A stretch of DNA of 20,582 nt. It comes from Albidovulum sp. (GTDB taxonomy: Bacteria > Pseudomonadota > Alphaproteobacteria > Rhodobacterales > Rhodobacteraceae). Shown here piece by piece: positions 13,388 through 20,132 of this stretch (its first letter is position 1; every line of letters starts with the position of its first letter). The notes under the pieces were generated by a model. The model made no database searches. It had not been told where the DNA came from and saw only the letters and a program-made list of their open reading frames with translations. The position numbers were made by a program, and so were the translations under genes. The stretch lies in NCBI GenBank assembly GCA_030837785.1, contig JAUQYA010000092.1, positions 1 to 20,582 on the forward strand, given 5' to 3'.

Positions 13388-13780
13388 CTACTTCACGCGC
13401 GTCCAGTCCGAGGCGCGGCAGATGATCCCGCCAAGCACGCAGCCGGCGACGGCAAGGCTGTCGCCCGACAGCTGCATCTTGGAATTGTAGGTCTTGTCGC
13501 GGTCCGGCGCCCAGACCTTGCCGTCGCCATAGGCGCCATCGCCCTTCGCAACCATGTCCCAGACGATCCTCTTGCCGACGTTGGGCGAGTCGATCTGCTT
13601 GCCCGAGCCGTCGAAGGCGGTCACGAGCGTGCCGCAGAACTTGGCCCCGCAGGCGCCGATCTCGACATGGCCGAAATTGCCGTTGTCGTCGGGCTTGGTC
13701 TTCCACATCCCCTCGACCGGGTCGGCCGAGGCCATGCCCGCCGCCAGGATCAAGGCTGCCGCGATTGTCAGTTTCCTCAT
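13388..13780 (-). CDS. Secreted DUF2147 protein
   Basis: A 130-residue protein with a Sec signal peptide, MRKLTIAAALILAAGMASA, cleaved before DPVEGMWKT (residues 20-28). The mature part fits DUF2147: VEGMWKTKPDDNGNFGHVEI, then an ACGAKFCG segment with two Cys, a KIVWD-like stretch written GKRIVWDM, YGDGKVWAPDRDKTYNSKM and ICRASDWTRVK at the end. The family is small, beta-rich and periplasmic or secreted; no reaction is established. Four Cys in the mature part may form disulfides. The ATG at 13780 has GGGAGGAC 7-8 nt upstream. The gene is inserted against the his genes, a common arrangement in this order, and its role in histidine synthesis is doubtful. Confidence 0.85.
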   Translation of the reverse strand: MRKLTIAAALILAAGMASADPVEGMWKTKPDDNGNFGHVEIGACGAKFCGTLVTAFDGSGKQIDSPNVGKRIVWDMVAKGDGAYGDGKVWAPDRDKTYNSKMQLSGDSLAVAGCVLGGIICRASDWTRVK

Positions 13781-13917
13781 GTCCGATGTCCTCCCTGACA
13801 TTCGCAGGCGATCATCGACGATCCCCGGCCGCGCCGTAAAGCCTGGCGTGACGTTCCGCCGGCTTTGCAATCCCCCGCCCCCTGTGGCAAGAGCCGCCGC
13901 AGAAGAAGGAGCCCGCG

Positions 13918-14637
13918 ATGATCCTCTACCCCGCCATCGACCTCAAGGACGGCCAGTGCGTGCGGCTCCTGCACGGCGAGATGGACAAGGCCACGGTCTT
14001 CGGCGACGACCCGGCGGCGCAGGCGGCGGCATTCGAGGCCGCAGGCGCCGAATGGCTGCATCTCGTCGACCTGAACGGCGCCTTCGCCGGTCAGCCGGTG
14101 AACGGCGCGGCGGTCGAGGCGATCCTCGCCCGCGTGACGATCCCCGCCCAGCTTGGCGGCGGCATCCGCGACATGAAAACCATCGCGCTCTGGCTGGAAA
14201 AGCGCCTTTCCCGCGTCATCCTCGGCACCGTCGCCGTGGAAAATCCGGCCCTCGTGCGCGAGGCCGCCCGCGCCTTCCCCGGCCGGGTCGCGGTCGGCAT
14301 CGATGCGCGCGGCGGCCGCGTCGCCACCAAGGGCTGGGCCACGGAAACCGATGTGAACGTGACCGACCTCGCGCGGTCCTTCGAGGATGCGGGCGTGGCT
14401 GCGATCATCTACACCGACATCCTGCGGGACGGCGCGATGACCGGCCCGAATATCGAGGCGACGGCGGCCCTCGCCCACGCCGTTACGATCCCGGTGATCG
14501 CCTCCGGCGGCGTCGCCTCGCTGGCCGATCTCATCGCGCTCCGCGATACCGGCGTCATCGCCGGGGCGATCTCGGGCCGCGCGCTCTACGACGGCGCGAT
14601 CGACCTGCGGGAGGCGCTGGCACGGCTTGCCGGCTGA
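13918..14637 (+). CDS. hisA: Phosphoribosylformimino-5-aminoimidazole carboxamide ribotide isomerase
   Basis: A 239-residue TIM-barrel isomerase that opens the ribose of ProFAR by an Amadori rearrangement, histidine step 4. The start MILYPAIDLKDGQ contains catalytic D8; the second acid is D129 in VGIDARGG. Phosphate loops are LGGGIRD (79-85) and VIASGGVASL (about 195-204). The length is usual. The ATG at 13918 has AAGGAG about 7 nt upstream. A 137-bp gap separates it from the divergent DUF2147 gene and probably holds a promoter, though I could not identify one. Confidence 0.96.
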   Translation: MILYPAIDLKDGQCVRLLHGEMDKATVFGDDPAAQAAAFEAAGAEWLHLVDLNGAFAGQPVNGAAVEAILARVTIPAQLGGGIRDMKTIALWLEKRLSRVILGTVAVENPALVREAARAFPGRVAVGIDARGGRVATKGWATETDVNVTDLARSFEDAGVAAIIYTDILRDGAMTGPNIEATAALAHAVTIPVIASGGVASLADLIALRDTGVIAGAISGRALYDGAIDLREALARLAG

Positions 14638-14787
14638 GGCTTCTTCGTTGCGAAAATACCCCGGGAGGGTCCGGGAGGGCCGCGCCCTCCCGGCGGGTCG
14701 GCCGGGGCGCGGGTCGGGGCGCGGGTCGGGGCGACACCCCTTTCCCCGCCTCCCGCCCCGCGCTAAGAGCAGGCGAAAGGACCGCCC
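14638..14787 (+). repeat. Repeat-rich spacer between hisA and hisF
   Basis: The 150-bp gap starts with CTTCTTCGTTGCGAAAATAC (about 14641-14659), followed by a perfect 9-bp hairpin CCGGGAGGG-CCGCG-CCCTCCCGG (14671-14693). Next is a 12-bp tandem repeat GCGCGGGTCGGG in slightly more than two copies (14707-14733). I recall similar TTGCGAAAATAC-plus-hairpin sequences as recurrent intergenic elements in Rhodobacteraceae; this has not been verified by search. Confidence 0.6.
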
Positions 14788-15549
14788 ATGCTGAAGACCC
14801 GCATCATCCCCTGTCTCGACGTGGCCGACGGCCGCGTGGTCAAGGGCGTGAACTTCGTCAACCTGATCGACGCGGGCGACCCGGTGGAGGCGGCGCGCGC
14901 CTACGACGCGGCGGGGGCGGACGAGCTTTGCTTTCTCGACATCCATGCCACCCATGAAAACCGCGGCACGATGCACGACCTCGTCACCCGCACCGCGGAA
15001 CAGTGCTACATCCCGCTGACCGTGGGCGGCGGCGTGCGAACGCAGGAGGACGTCCGCGCGCTCCTTCTCGCCGGCGCCGACAAGGTCAGCTTCAATTCGG
15101 CGGCCGTGGCGGACCCCGATGTCGTGGCCAGGGCGGCGGACCGCTTCGGCAGCCAGTGCATCGTCGTGGCGATCGACGCCAAGACCGTGGAGCCAGGGCG
15201 GTGGGAAATCTTCACCCACGGCGGCCGCCGCCCGACCGGCATCGACGCGGTGGAGTTCGCCCGCACCGTCGCCAGGAAGGGCGCGGGCGAGATCCTGCTC
15301 ACCTCGATGGACCGCGACGGCACGAAGCAGGGCTTCAACCTGCCCCTGACCCGCGCCATTGCCGATGCGGTGGATGTGCCGGTGATCGCCTCGGGCGGGG
15401 TCGGAACGCTCGACCACCTCGTCGAGGGGGTGATCGAGGGCCATGCCGCCGCCGTCCTCGCCGCCTCGATCTTCCATTTCGGCACCTTCACGATCCGCGA
15501 GGCCAAGGAACACATGGCGCGCGCCGGCATCCCGATGAGGCTCGCATGA
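14788..15549 (+). CDS. hisF: Imidazole glycerol phosphate synthase, cyclase subunit
   Basis: A 253-residue TIM-barrel cyclase that uses ammonia from HisH to form imidazole glycerol phosphate and AICAR. The catalytic acids are D11 (RIIPCLDVADGRVVKG) and D130 (VVAIDAKTVE). Phosphate-binding loops are TVGGGVRTQEDVR and VIASGGVGTLDHL. The start ATG follows AAAGGA. The stop overlaps the hisE start (ATGA), so hisF and hisE are coupled. Confidence 0.97.
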   Translation: MLKTRIIPCLDVADGRVVKGVNFVNLIDAGDPVEAARAYDAAGADELCFLDIHATHENRGTMHDLVTRTAEQCYIPLTVGGGVRTQEDVRALLLAGADKVSFNSAAVADPDVVARAADRFGSQCIVVAIDAKTVEPGRWEIFTHGGRRPTGIDAVEFARTVARKGAGEILLTSMDRDGTKQGFNLPLTRAIADAVDVPVIASGGVGTLDHLVEGVIEGHAAAVLAASIFHFGTFTIREAKEHMARAGIPMRLA

Positions 15550-15857
15550 CCGCCCTCGCCCGCCTTGCCGCCACGATCGAAGCCCGCAGGGGCGCCGACC
15601 CCGAGACGTCGTGGACGGCGAAGCTCCTGTCGAAGGGCCCCGAGAAATGCGCCGAGAAGTTCGGCGAGGAGGCGGTGGAGGCGATCATCGAGGCGGTGAA
15701 GGGCGACCGGGCGCGGCTGACCGCCGAGGCGGCGGATGTGCTTTACCACCTTCTCGTCATGCTCGCCGCGCGCGACGTGACGCTTTCCGAGGTGGAGGCG
15801 GAGCTGGAGCGGCGCGAAGGCAAAAGCGGCATCGCCGAAAAGGCCGCGCGCGACTGA
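15546..15857 (+). CDS. hisE: Phosphoribosyl-ATP pyrophosphatase
   Basis: A 103-residue all-alpha MazG-like pyrophosphatase that hydrolyses PR-ATP to PR-AMP, histidine step 2. Conserved segments are TSWTAKLLSKGPEKCAEKFG (21-40), EEAVEAIIEAVKGD (about 41-54) and EAADVLYHLLVMLA (about 60-73), which carry the metal-binding acids. It is a stand-alone HisE, not fused to HisI, and no hisI is in the window. The ATG overlaps the hisF stop by 4 bp. It converges on the CoA-binding protein gene with a 55-bp GC-rich gap. Confidence 0.95.
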   Translation: MTALARLAATIEARRGADPETSWTAKLLSKGPEKCAEKFGEEAVEAIIEAVKGDRARLTAEAADVLYHLLVMLAARDVTLSEVEAELERREGKSGIAEKAARD

Positions 15858-15912
15858 GCCTTCAGCCCGGCGGAAACGCCGCCGCCGGCGGCGCGCGCCC
15901 GCGGCGTCGGCC

Positions 15913-16389
15913 TCAGAGCTTCGCCGAGATCACTCCGGTGGCGAAACCGCCCATGCGCAATTCGCCGAAAAGGCGCTGGTATTCGATCTTCGGGCAGCGG
16001 TTCTGCACCACCCTCAGCCCCGCCGCCCTGGCCCGCGCGGCAGCGTCCTCGTGCCGGACGCCGATCTGCATCCACACCGTCCTGAGGCCGGGAAGCTCGC
16101 GCAGCGCCTCCTCGACGATCCCCGGCACGGCGTCCGACCGGCGGAAGATGTCCACCATGTCGACATGGGCGTCCTTCGGAATCGAGGCGAGGTCGGCATG
16201 GACCTGCCGGCCGAGGATCTCTTCGCCGGCATGGCCGGGGTTGACCGGGATGACGGTATAGCCCTTCAGGCCAAGGTAGCGGGCGACGTAGTAGGACGGA
16301 CGGACCGGGTTCGGCGACACGCCGACGACGGCGATCACGCGGGTGGTCTTGAGGATATCGCGCAGGACGTCATCGGGATCGGTGCTCAT
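15913..16389 (-). CDS. CoA-binding domain protein (YccU-like)
   Basis: A 158-residue protein consisting of one Rossmann-type CoA-binding domain, as at the N-terminus of succinyl-CoA synthetase alpha. Key segments are VIAVVGVSPNPVRPSYYVAR (19-38, nucleotide loop), YTVIPVNPGHAGEEILG (about 45-61), VDMVDIFRRSD (about 76-86), VWMQIGVRHEDAA and VVQNRCPKIEYQRL. Stand-alone proteins of this type bind CoA or acyl-CoA; their cellular role is not settled. The ATG at 16389 matches the family start but has only a weak ribosome-binding site, and an intrinsic terminator ends about 19 nt upstream. An in-frame ATG at 16488 would force translation through that terminator and is less likely. Confidence 0.85.
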   Translation of the reverse strand: MSTDPDDVLRDILKTTRVIAVVGVSPNPVRPSYYVARYLGLKGYTVIPVNPGHAGEEILGRQVHADLASIPKDAHVDMVDIFRRSDAVPGIVEEALRELPGLRTVWMQIGVRHEDAAARARAAGLRVVQNRCPKIEYQRLFGELRMGGFATGVISAKL

Positions 16390-16407
16390 GGCGCAGGAGC
16401 CTGACAG

Positions 16408-16439
16408 AAAAAGGCGCCCGAACCAAGGGGCCGGGCGCC
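16408..16439 (-). terminator. Intrinsic terminator just upstream of the CoA-binding gene
   Basis: On the minus strand GGCGCCCG (16439-16432) pairs with CGGGCGCC (16420-16413) and is followed by TTTTTC. It lies 113 nt after the YHS gene stop and 19 nt before the next start on the same strand. It may end the YHS transcript, end an sRNA, or act as an attenuator. Confidence 0.75.
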
Positions 16440-16495
16440 AGTGCGGAACGAGGGACAGTGAATTGAAGCATGGCGGTTCCGAAGCCATGCCTCGC
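16408..16495 (-). ncRNA. Candidate sRNA or 5' leader
   Basis: On the minus strand, a 7-bp hairpin GCATGGC/GCCATGC (16490-16468) is followed by about 28 nt of unpaired sequence and then the terminator at 16439-16408, the usual shape of a Hfq-type sRNA. No convincing promoter was found, so the 5' end is a guess. It could equally be the 3' untranslated end of the YHS mRNA. Confidence 0.3.
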
Positions 16496-16551
16496 CATGA
16501 TGATTTAGGATCGTGAAGGTCTTGTGAAAGAGGCGGACCTGCAATTTGTGA

Positions 16552-17016
16552 TCACTTTTTGTTCAACGCTGCCGGCCAGTGCGCGTCGGCCAGCGCGACA
16601 TTGCCGGCAACGTCGTCGGCCCAGATCGCGCGGATCTCGGTCGAATAGGTCAGGTAGAGCCGGCCGCTGGACAGAGCGAAGGCGTCGGGCGCGGTCGCGG
16701 CGATGGCCCCCTTCGTCATCGCATAGGCGCAATAGCCGCCATATTGCGGCGCATAGGCGTAAGGGTTCATCTCGAAGGCCTCCATCGCCTCGGCGCTCGC
16801 GAAATACCATGTCGCGCCACGCCAGATCAGCGCATGGTCGGGGCTGCCCCTGACAGGCTTGCCGTCGGTGAAATAGGCCACCGCATCGTAGCCCGAGATC
16901 GCGATCCCGCCGGTGGCGAAGACCTCGGGTTCGCTGGCGATCGCGGGGCGCAGGATCGTGCCGGCGACGGGAATGGCCAGCACGACGAGAAGCAGGCTGC
17001 GGCGGCTCGGGGTCAT
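16552..17016 (-). CDS. Exported YHS-domain protein
   Basis: A 154-residue protein with an N-terminal export signal (residues 1-28) that contains RRSLLLVV, weakly Tat-like, and ends ...RPAIASEP. The mature part has ISGYDAVAYFTDGKPVRGSP (40-59), WRGATWYFASAEAMEAFEMN (65-84), then YAPQYGGYCAYAMTKG (88-103), the pattern of the YHS family of small periplasmic proteins with a presumed metal or cofactor site around Cys96. The reaction is unknown. The start ATG has AAAGGAC 5 nt upstream. It lies 112 bp downstream of rlmB on the same strand and may share its transcript. Confidence 0.82.
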   Translation of the reverse strand: MTPSRRSLLLVVLAIPVAGTILRPAIASEPEVFATGGIAISGYDAVAYFTDGKPVRGSPDHALIWRGATWYFASAEAMEAFEMNPYAYAPQYGGYCAYAMTKGAIAATAPDAFALSSGRLYLTYSTEIRAIWADDVAGNVALADAHWPAALNKK

Positions 17017-17128
17017 GTCGCGTCCTTTCCGGCGAGGGCCGGGGGTCGCGGCGAGGATGCCACTGCGCCTTCCGCCTTGAAAGGGGGCTCCCGCAACCGT
17101 GAAGCCGCGCGTGCGAAGGGTGATCGGA

Positions 17129-17911
17129 TCAGCGTGCCGCCGCCGCATAGAGCGCCACCGCGGCGGCATTCGAGACGTTGAGCGACCCGAAGGCGCCGGC
17201 ATGGGGAATGCGCACCAGCCGGTCGCAGGTGGCGCGGGTCTTCTCGCGCAGGCCCGGCCCCTCGGCGCCGAGGACCAGCGCGACGGGGCGGTCGCCGGCG
17301 AGGGCGAGCCCCTCCGCCAGCGTGATCTCGGCGGTGCCGTCGAGGCCGAGAAGCACGTAGCCCATCGCCGCCAGCCGCTCCATCGCTTCGGAAAGGTTGC
17401 CGACGCGCAGGTAGGGCTGGCGTTCCAGCGCCCCGCTTGCGGTCTTGGCCAGCGCCCCGGTTTCCGGCGCCGCGTGGCGCGCCGGCGCGATCACCGCACG
17501 GGCCCCGAAAACCTCGGCCGAGCGCAGGATCGCGCCGACGTTGTGCGGGTCGGTCACCCGGTCGAGCAGGACGACGAGCGCGCGCGCCCCGCCGCCTGCG
17601 CAGACCTCGTCGAACCCGCCCCAGGCCAGGGGCCGCGCCTCCAGCGCGGCGCCCTGGTGAACGCTGTCGGCCCCGATCGCCACATGCGTGTCGAACTTCC
17701 GCGGGTCGACGATCTCGGGCGCGAGCCCCCCCGCGGCGACGGCCTCGCCCAGCCGGTCGGCAGCGTTCTTCGTCAGCACCAGCCGCAGCTTCTCGCGCCG
17801 CGGGTTCACAAGCGCGTCGCGCACCGCGTGAAGGCCGAAAAGCCAGACGGTTTCGGCCGCCGCCGCCCGGCGCGCGCGTTCCTTCTCGATCACCCAGGCG
17901 GGTTTCTTCAT
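17129..17911 (-). CDS. rlmB: 23S rRNA (guanosine-2'-O)-methyltransferase, RlmB/TrmH type
   Basis: A 260-residue SpoU-family (SPOUT) 2'-O-methyltransferase. The N-terminal part (about 20-95, WLFGLHAVRDALVNPRREK) is the substrate-binding domain. The knotted catalytic domain has motif 1 DRVTDPHNVGAILRSAEVFG (117-136), motif 2 LVLGAEGPGL (212-221) and motif 3 IPHAGAFGSLNVSNAAAVAL (235-254). E. coli RlmB modifies G2251 in the 23S P loop, and this copy is the likely counterpart. SpoU paralogues with other RNA targets exist, so the site is inferred. The ATG at 17911 has GGAGG 9 nt upstream. It is divergent from tRNA-Tyr. Confidence 0.92.
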   Translation of the reverse strand: MKKPAWVIEKERARRAAAAETVWLFGLHAVRDALVNPRREKLRLVLTKNAADRLGEAVAAGGLAPEIVDPRKFDTHVAIGADSVHQGAALEARPLAWGGFDEVCAGGGARALVVLLDRVTDPHNVGAILRSAEVFGARAVIAPARHAAPETGALAKTASGALERQPYLRVGNLSEAMERLAAMGYVLLGLDGTAEITLAEGLALAGDRPVALVLGAEGPGLREKTRATCDRLVRIPHAGAFGSLNVSNAAAVALYAAAAR

Positions 17912-17994
17912 CCCTCGCGCCTCCGCTTCGATGGCGCGTGAGAATGCGCCGGGGGCCGGGCCGGAACAAGCCCCCGGGCGGCAGGATTTCGTCC

Positions 17995-18022
17995 TTGACG
18001 CCCCCCCCACCCCGCCTGTATT
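17995..18022 (+). promoter_or_regulatory. tRNA-Tyr promoter
   Basis: TTGACG (17995-18000) and TGTATT (18017-18022) are 16 bp apart across a C-rich spacer, a good housekeeping promoter. The tRNA starts 15 bp after the -10. Confidence 0.7.
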
Positions 18023-18036
18023 CGAAGCCCCGCGTC

Positions 18037-18120
18037 GGGCGACGAGCTGCAAGGTGCGGCAGCGGACTGTAACTCCGCCGGGGAGACCCATGCCTGGTTC
18101 GATTCCAGGGTCGCCCACCA
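18037..18120 (+). tRNA. tRNA-Tyr (GTA), class II
   Basis: An 84-nt tRNA with encoded CCA. Acceptor GGGCGAC pairs with GTCGCCC (18110-18116), discriminator A. The anticodon stem GCGGA/TCCGC holds loop CTGTAAC with anticodon GTA at 18069-18071. The 14-nt variable arm (18079-18092) forms GGG/CCC. The T arm is CCTGG-TTCGATT-CCAGG. The D stem is GCTG/CGGC with one T-G pair. Positions 8, 14 and 21 read G, C and G instead of the near-universal T, A and A; see findings. The promoter upstream supports function. Confidence 0.88.
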
Positions 18121-18146
18121 TCTTCCCTCGGTCTTGCGACACTCCG

Positions 18147-19307
18147 CTATCCGCGGTCCATCACCTCGACGGCGAGGATCGTCGGCAGGTGGCGGGTGAC
18201 CTCTTCCCAGCGGTCGCCCTCGTCGCGGCTGGCGAAGACCGATCCCGAGTTGGTGCCGAAGTAGAGGCCCGCGGGGTCGCGCGCGTCCCCCGCCATCGCC
18301 TGGCGCAGGACGGTGAAGTAGCAGCCCGCCTGCGGCAGCCCCTCGCGCTGGTCTTCCCAGGTCCGGCCGCCGTCGCGGGAACGCCAGACCGCGGCGGCGG
18401 CGCCGGGCGGGAAGCGGCCCTCCCGGTCGCCGTTCAGAGGCAGCGTCCAGACCGTGTCGGGATCGCGCGGATGAACGCGGATCGGAAAGCCGAAGGTGGA
18501 GGGCAGGCCCGCGGTGATGTCTTCCCAGCTTCGCCCGCCGTCGCCCGAACGCCAGACGCCGTGATGGTTCTGCTGGTAGAGGACGTCGCCCTCGCCCGGT
18601 GCCCGCATCATGTTGTGCACGCAATGCCCGGTTTCGCCGTTCCGCGGCGCGGCCGGGTGGTCATGCCCCTCGCAGGCCGCCGCGTTGGCCAGCCGGTTGC
18701 GCCGTTCCCAGGTCCGCCCGCCATCCTCGCTGGCGAAGACGCCCGCGGCCGAGATGGCGACCCAGAGCTTCTGCGGATCGGCCGGGTCGGAGACGATGGT
18801 GTGAAGGACGAGCCCCGCGGCGCCGGGGTTCCAGCTTTCGGCCGAGGGATGGTTCGTCAGCCCGTCGAGCCGTTCCCAGGTGGCGCCACTGTCGCGGCTT
18901 GCCAGAAGGCTCGCGGGCTTGGTCCCGGCCAGAAGCGTGCCGTCGGCGCGGCCGAGCGACCAGACCTGCGCGAAGTCCTTGCCGAAGGGCAAGGGCGCGG
19001 GGCTCCAGCCGATCAGGGCGGCGACCTCGGGATCGTTCTCGGCCCAGTCGTCCATCGTCCCGCGGGTGAGCCGGGTGACCTGCCAGGTTTCGCCACCGTT
19101 GTCCGACCGCCAGACCCCCGCCCCGTGCCAGTCGCCACCGCCGCCGGCCCAGATCGTTCCGGCTTCGGGATCGCCGATGACATGGTTGATCGGCCAGCCG
19201 TCGCAGAACGGCCCGCGGACGGTCCAGCCCTGGCGGTCCGGCCCGCCGGCGATGATGAATGCACCCTTGGTGGTGCCCACGAGGATCGTGAGTCCCTGCG
19301 AAGCCAT
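18147..19307 (-). CDS. Asp-box (BNR/sialidase-like) beta-propeller protein
   Basis: A 386-residue cytoplasmic-looking beta-propeller without signal peptide. Six Asp-box turns are visible: SDNGGETW (68-75), SRDSGATW (137-144), SEDGGRTW (193-200), SGDGGRSW (254-261), SRDGGRTW (310-317) and SRDEGDRW (360-367), one per blade. Such proteins are often named glycosyl hydrolase or exo-alpha-sialidase, but the Arg triad of true sialidases is not evident, so no enzyme activity is assigned. A His/Cys-rich stretch (about 212-236, CEGHDHP and GHCVHNMMR) might bind metal. The ATG at 19307 has AGGAGGGGG upstream. It follows the ABC permease genes by 51 bp and may be in their operon. Confidence 0.82.
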   Translation of the reverse strand: MASQGLTILVGTTKGAFIIAGGPDRQGWTVRGPFCDGWPINHVIGDPEAGTIWAGGGGDWHGAGVWRSDNGGETWQVTRLTRGTMDDWAENDPEVAALIGWSPAPLPFGKDFAQVWSLGRADGTLLAGTKPASLLASRDSGATWERLDGLTNHPSAESWNPGAAGLVLHTIVSDPADPQKLWVAISAAGVFASEDGGRTWERRNRLANAAACEGHDHPAAPRNGETGHCVHNMMRAPGEGDVLYQQNHHGVWRSGDGGRSWEDITAGLPSTFGFPIRVHPRDPDTVWTLPLNGDREGRFPPGAAAAVWRSRDGGRTWEDQREGLPQAGCYFTVLRQAMAGDARDPAGLYFGTNSGSVFASRDEGDRWEEVTRHLPTILAVEVMDRG

Positions 19308-19358
19308 GATCCGGCCCCCTCCTGTTGCGCGGGAGGAGGATAGCACGGGGCCGCCGGT

Positions 19359-20132
19359 TCACGCCACCCGCGAGGGCAGCCGTGCCTCGAGCTTGCGGAA
19401 GAACAGCACGATCAGCCCGGCGATGATGATGTAGACGATGGCCAGAAGCACGAGCGGTTCGTAGACGATGAAGGTGTCCTGGGTGACCCGGCGGGCGACC
19501 GAGTAGATGTCGAGCACGGTGATCGTGGCGACGAGCGGCGTCGATTTCATCTGGAGCACGGTCTCGCCGGCGATCGTCGGCAGCGCCCGCTGCAGCGCCT
19601 GCGGCAGCCAGATGCGGCGGAAGAGGGTGAACCGCGGCATCCCCATCGCGCGCGCGGCCTCGAGCTGGCCATGCGGCACGCCGCGGAAGGCGCCGCGCAT
19701 GACCTCACCCTCATAGCCCGCGGCGGAGAGCGTCAGCGCCAGCACGGCATAGGGCCAGGCTTCGCGCAGGATCGGCCAGAGGAAGCTCTGCCTGAGTTCG
19801 GGGAACTGCGGGAAGAAGGCGCCGAGCCCGAAGTAGAGAAGCCAGAGCTGCAACAGGAGCGGCGTGCCGCGGATGATCGTGCAGTAGACGCGCGCGGGCC
19901 AGGCGAGCCAGGCCGGCCCCGCCGCCTGGGCAAAGCCGAGCCCGATGGCAAGCACCATGCCGAGCGACATGGTCACGACGGTCAGCCACAGCGTCGTCCA
20001 GACGCCCTGCGCGATCAGCGGCAGGTAACGCGGCAACCAGCTCCAGTCGAGGAGGAAGACCGAGGCGGCGAGCGCGGCCACGGCGACGGCCAGCATCACC
20101 CGGCGGTGGGCGGGGCGGAAGAAGTCAATCAT
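19359..20132 (-). CDS. Polar-amino-acid ABC transporter permease (HisM/GlnP family)
   Basis: A 257-residue inner-membrane permease of the amino-acid importer family. Hydrophobic segments lie at about 12-30, 40-68, 92-110, 126-140, 190-210 and 226-246. The EAA loop that docks the ATPase reads GAFRGVPHGQLEAARAMG (147-164) followed by IWLPQALQRALP. An early segment, YLPLIAQGVWTTLWLTVVTM, is the family signature. The ATG at 20132 overlaps the stop of the upstream permease by 4 bp, so the pair is co-translated and probably forms a heterodimer. The ATPase and binding protein are not in the window. The substrate cannot be named from the permeases alone. Confidence 0.92.
   Translation of the reverse strand: MIDFFRPAHRRVMLAVAVAALAASVFLLDWSWLPRYLPLIAQGVWTTLWLTVVTMSLGMVLAIGLGFAQAAGPAWLAWPARVYCTIIRGTPLLLQLWLLYFGLGAFFPQFPELRQSFLWPILREAWPYAVLALTLSAAGYEGEVMRGAFRGVPHGQLEAARAMGMPRFTLFRRIWLPQALQRALPTIAGETVLQMKSTPLVATITVLDIYSVARRVTQDTFIVYEPLVLLAIVYIIIAGLIVLFFRKLEARLPSRVA

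Noticed and set aside
15858..15912. GC-rich palindromes between hisE and the CoA-binding gene as a terminator
   Set aside because: Short stems (GGCG-GAAA-CGCC and GCCGCCGGCGGC) are present but no T-tract follows on either strand.
16390..16488. N-terminal extension of the CoA-binding protein to an ATG at 16488
   Set aside because: It would translate through an intrinsic terminator and adds residues unlike the family.
18147..19307. Annotation as a true sialidase
   Set aside because: Asp boxes only show a propeller fold; I could not find the conserved Arg triad and catalytic Tyr/Asp arrangement.
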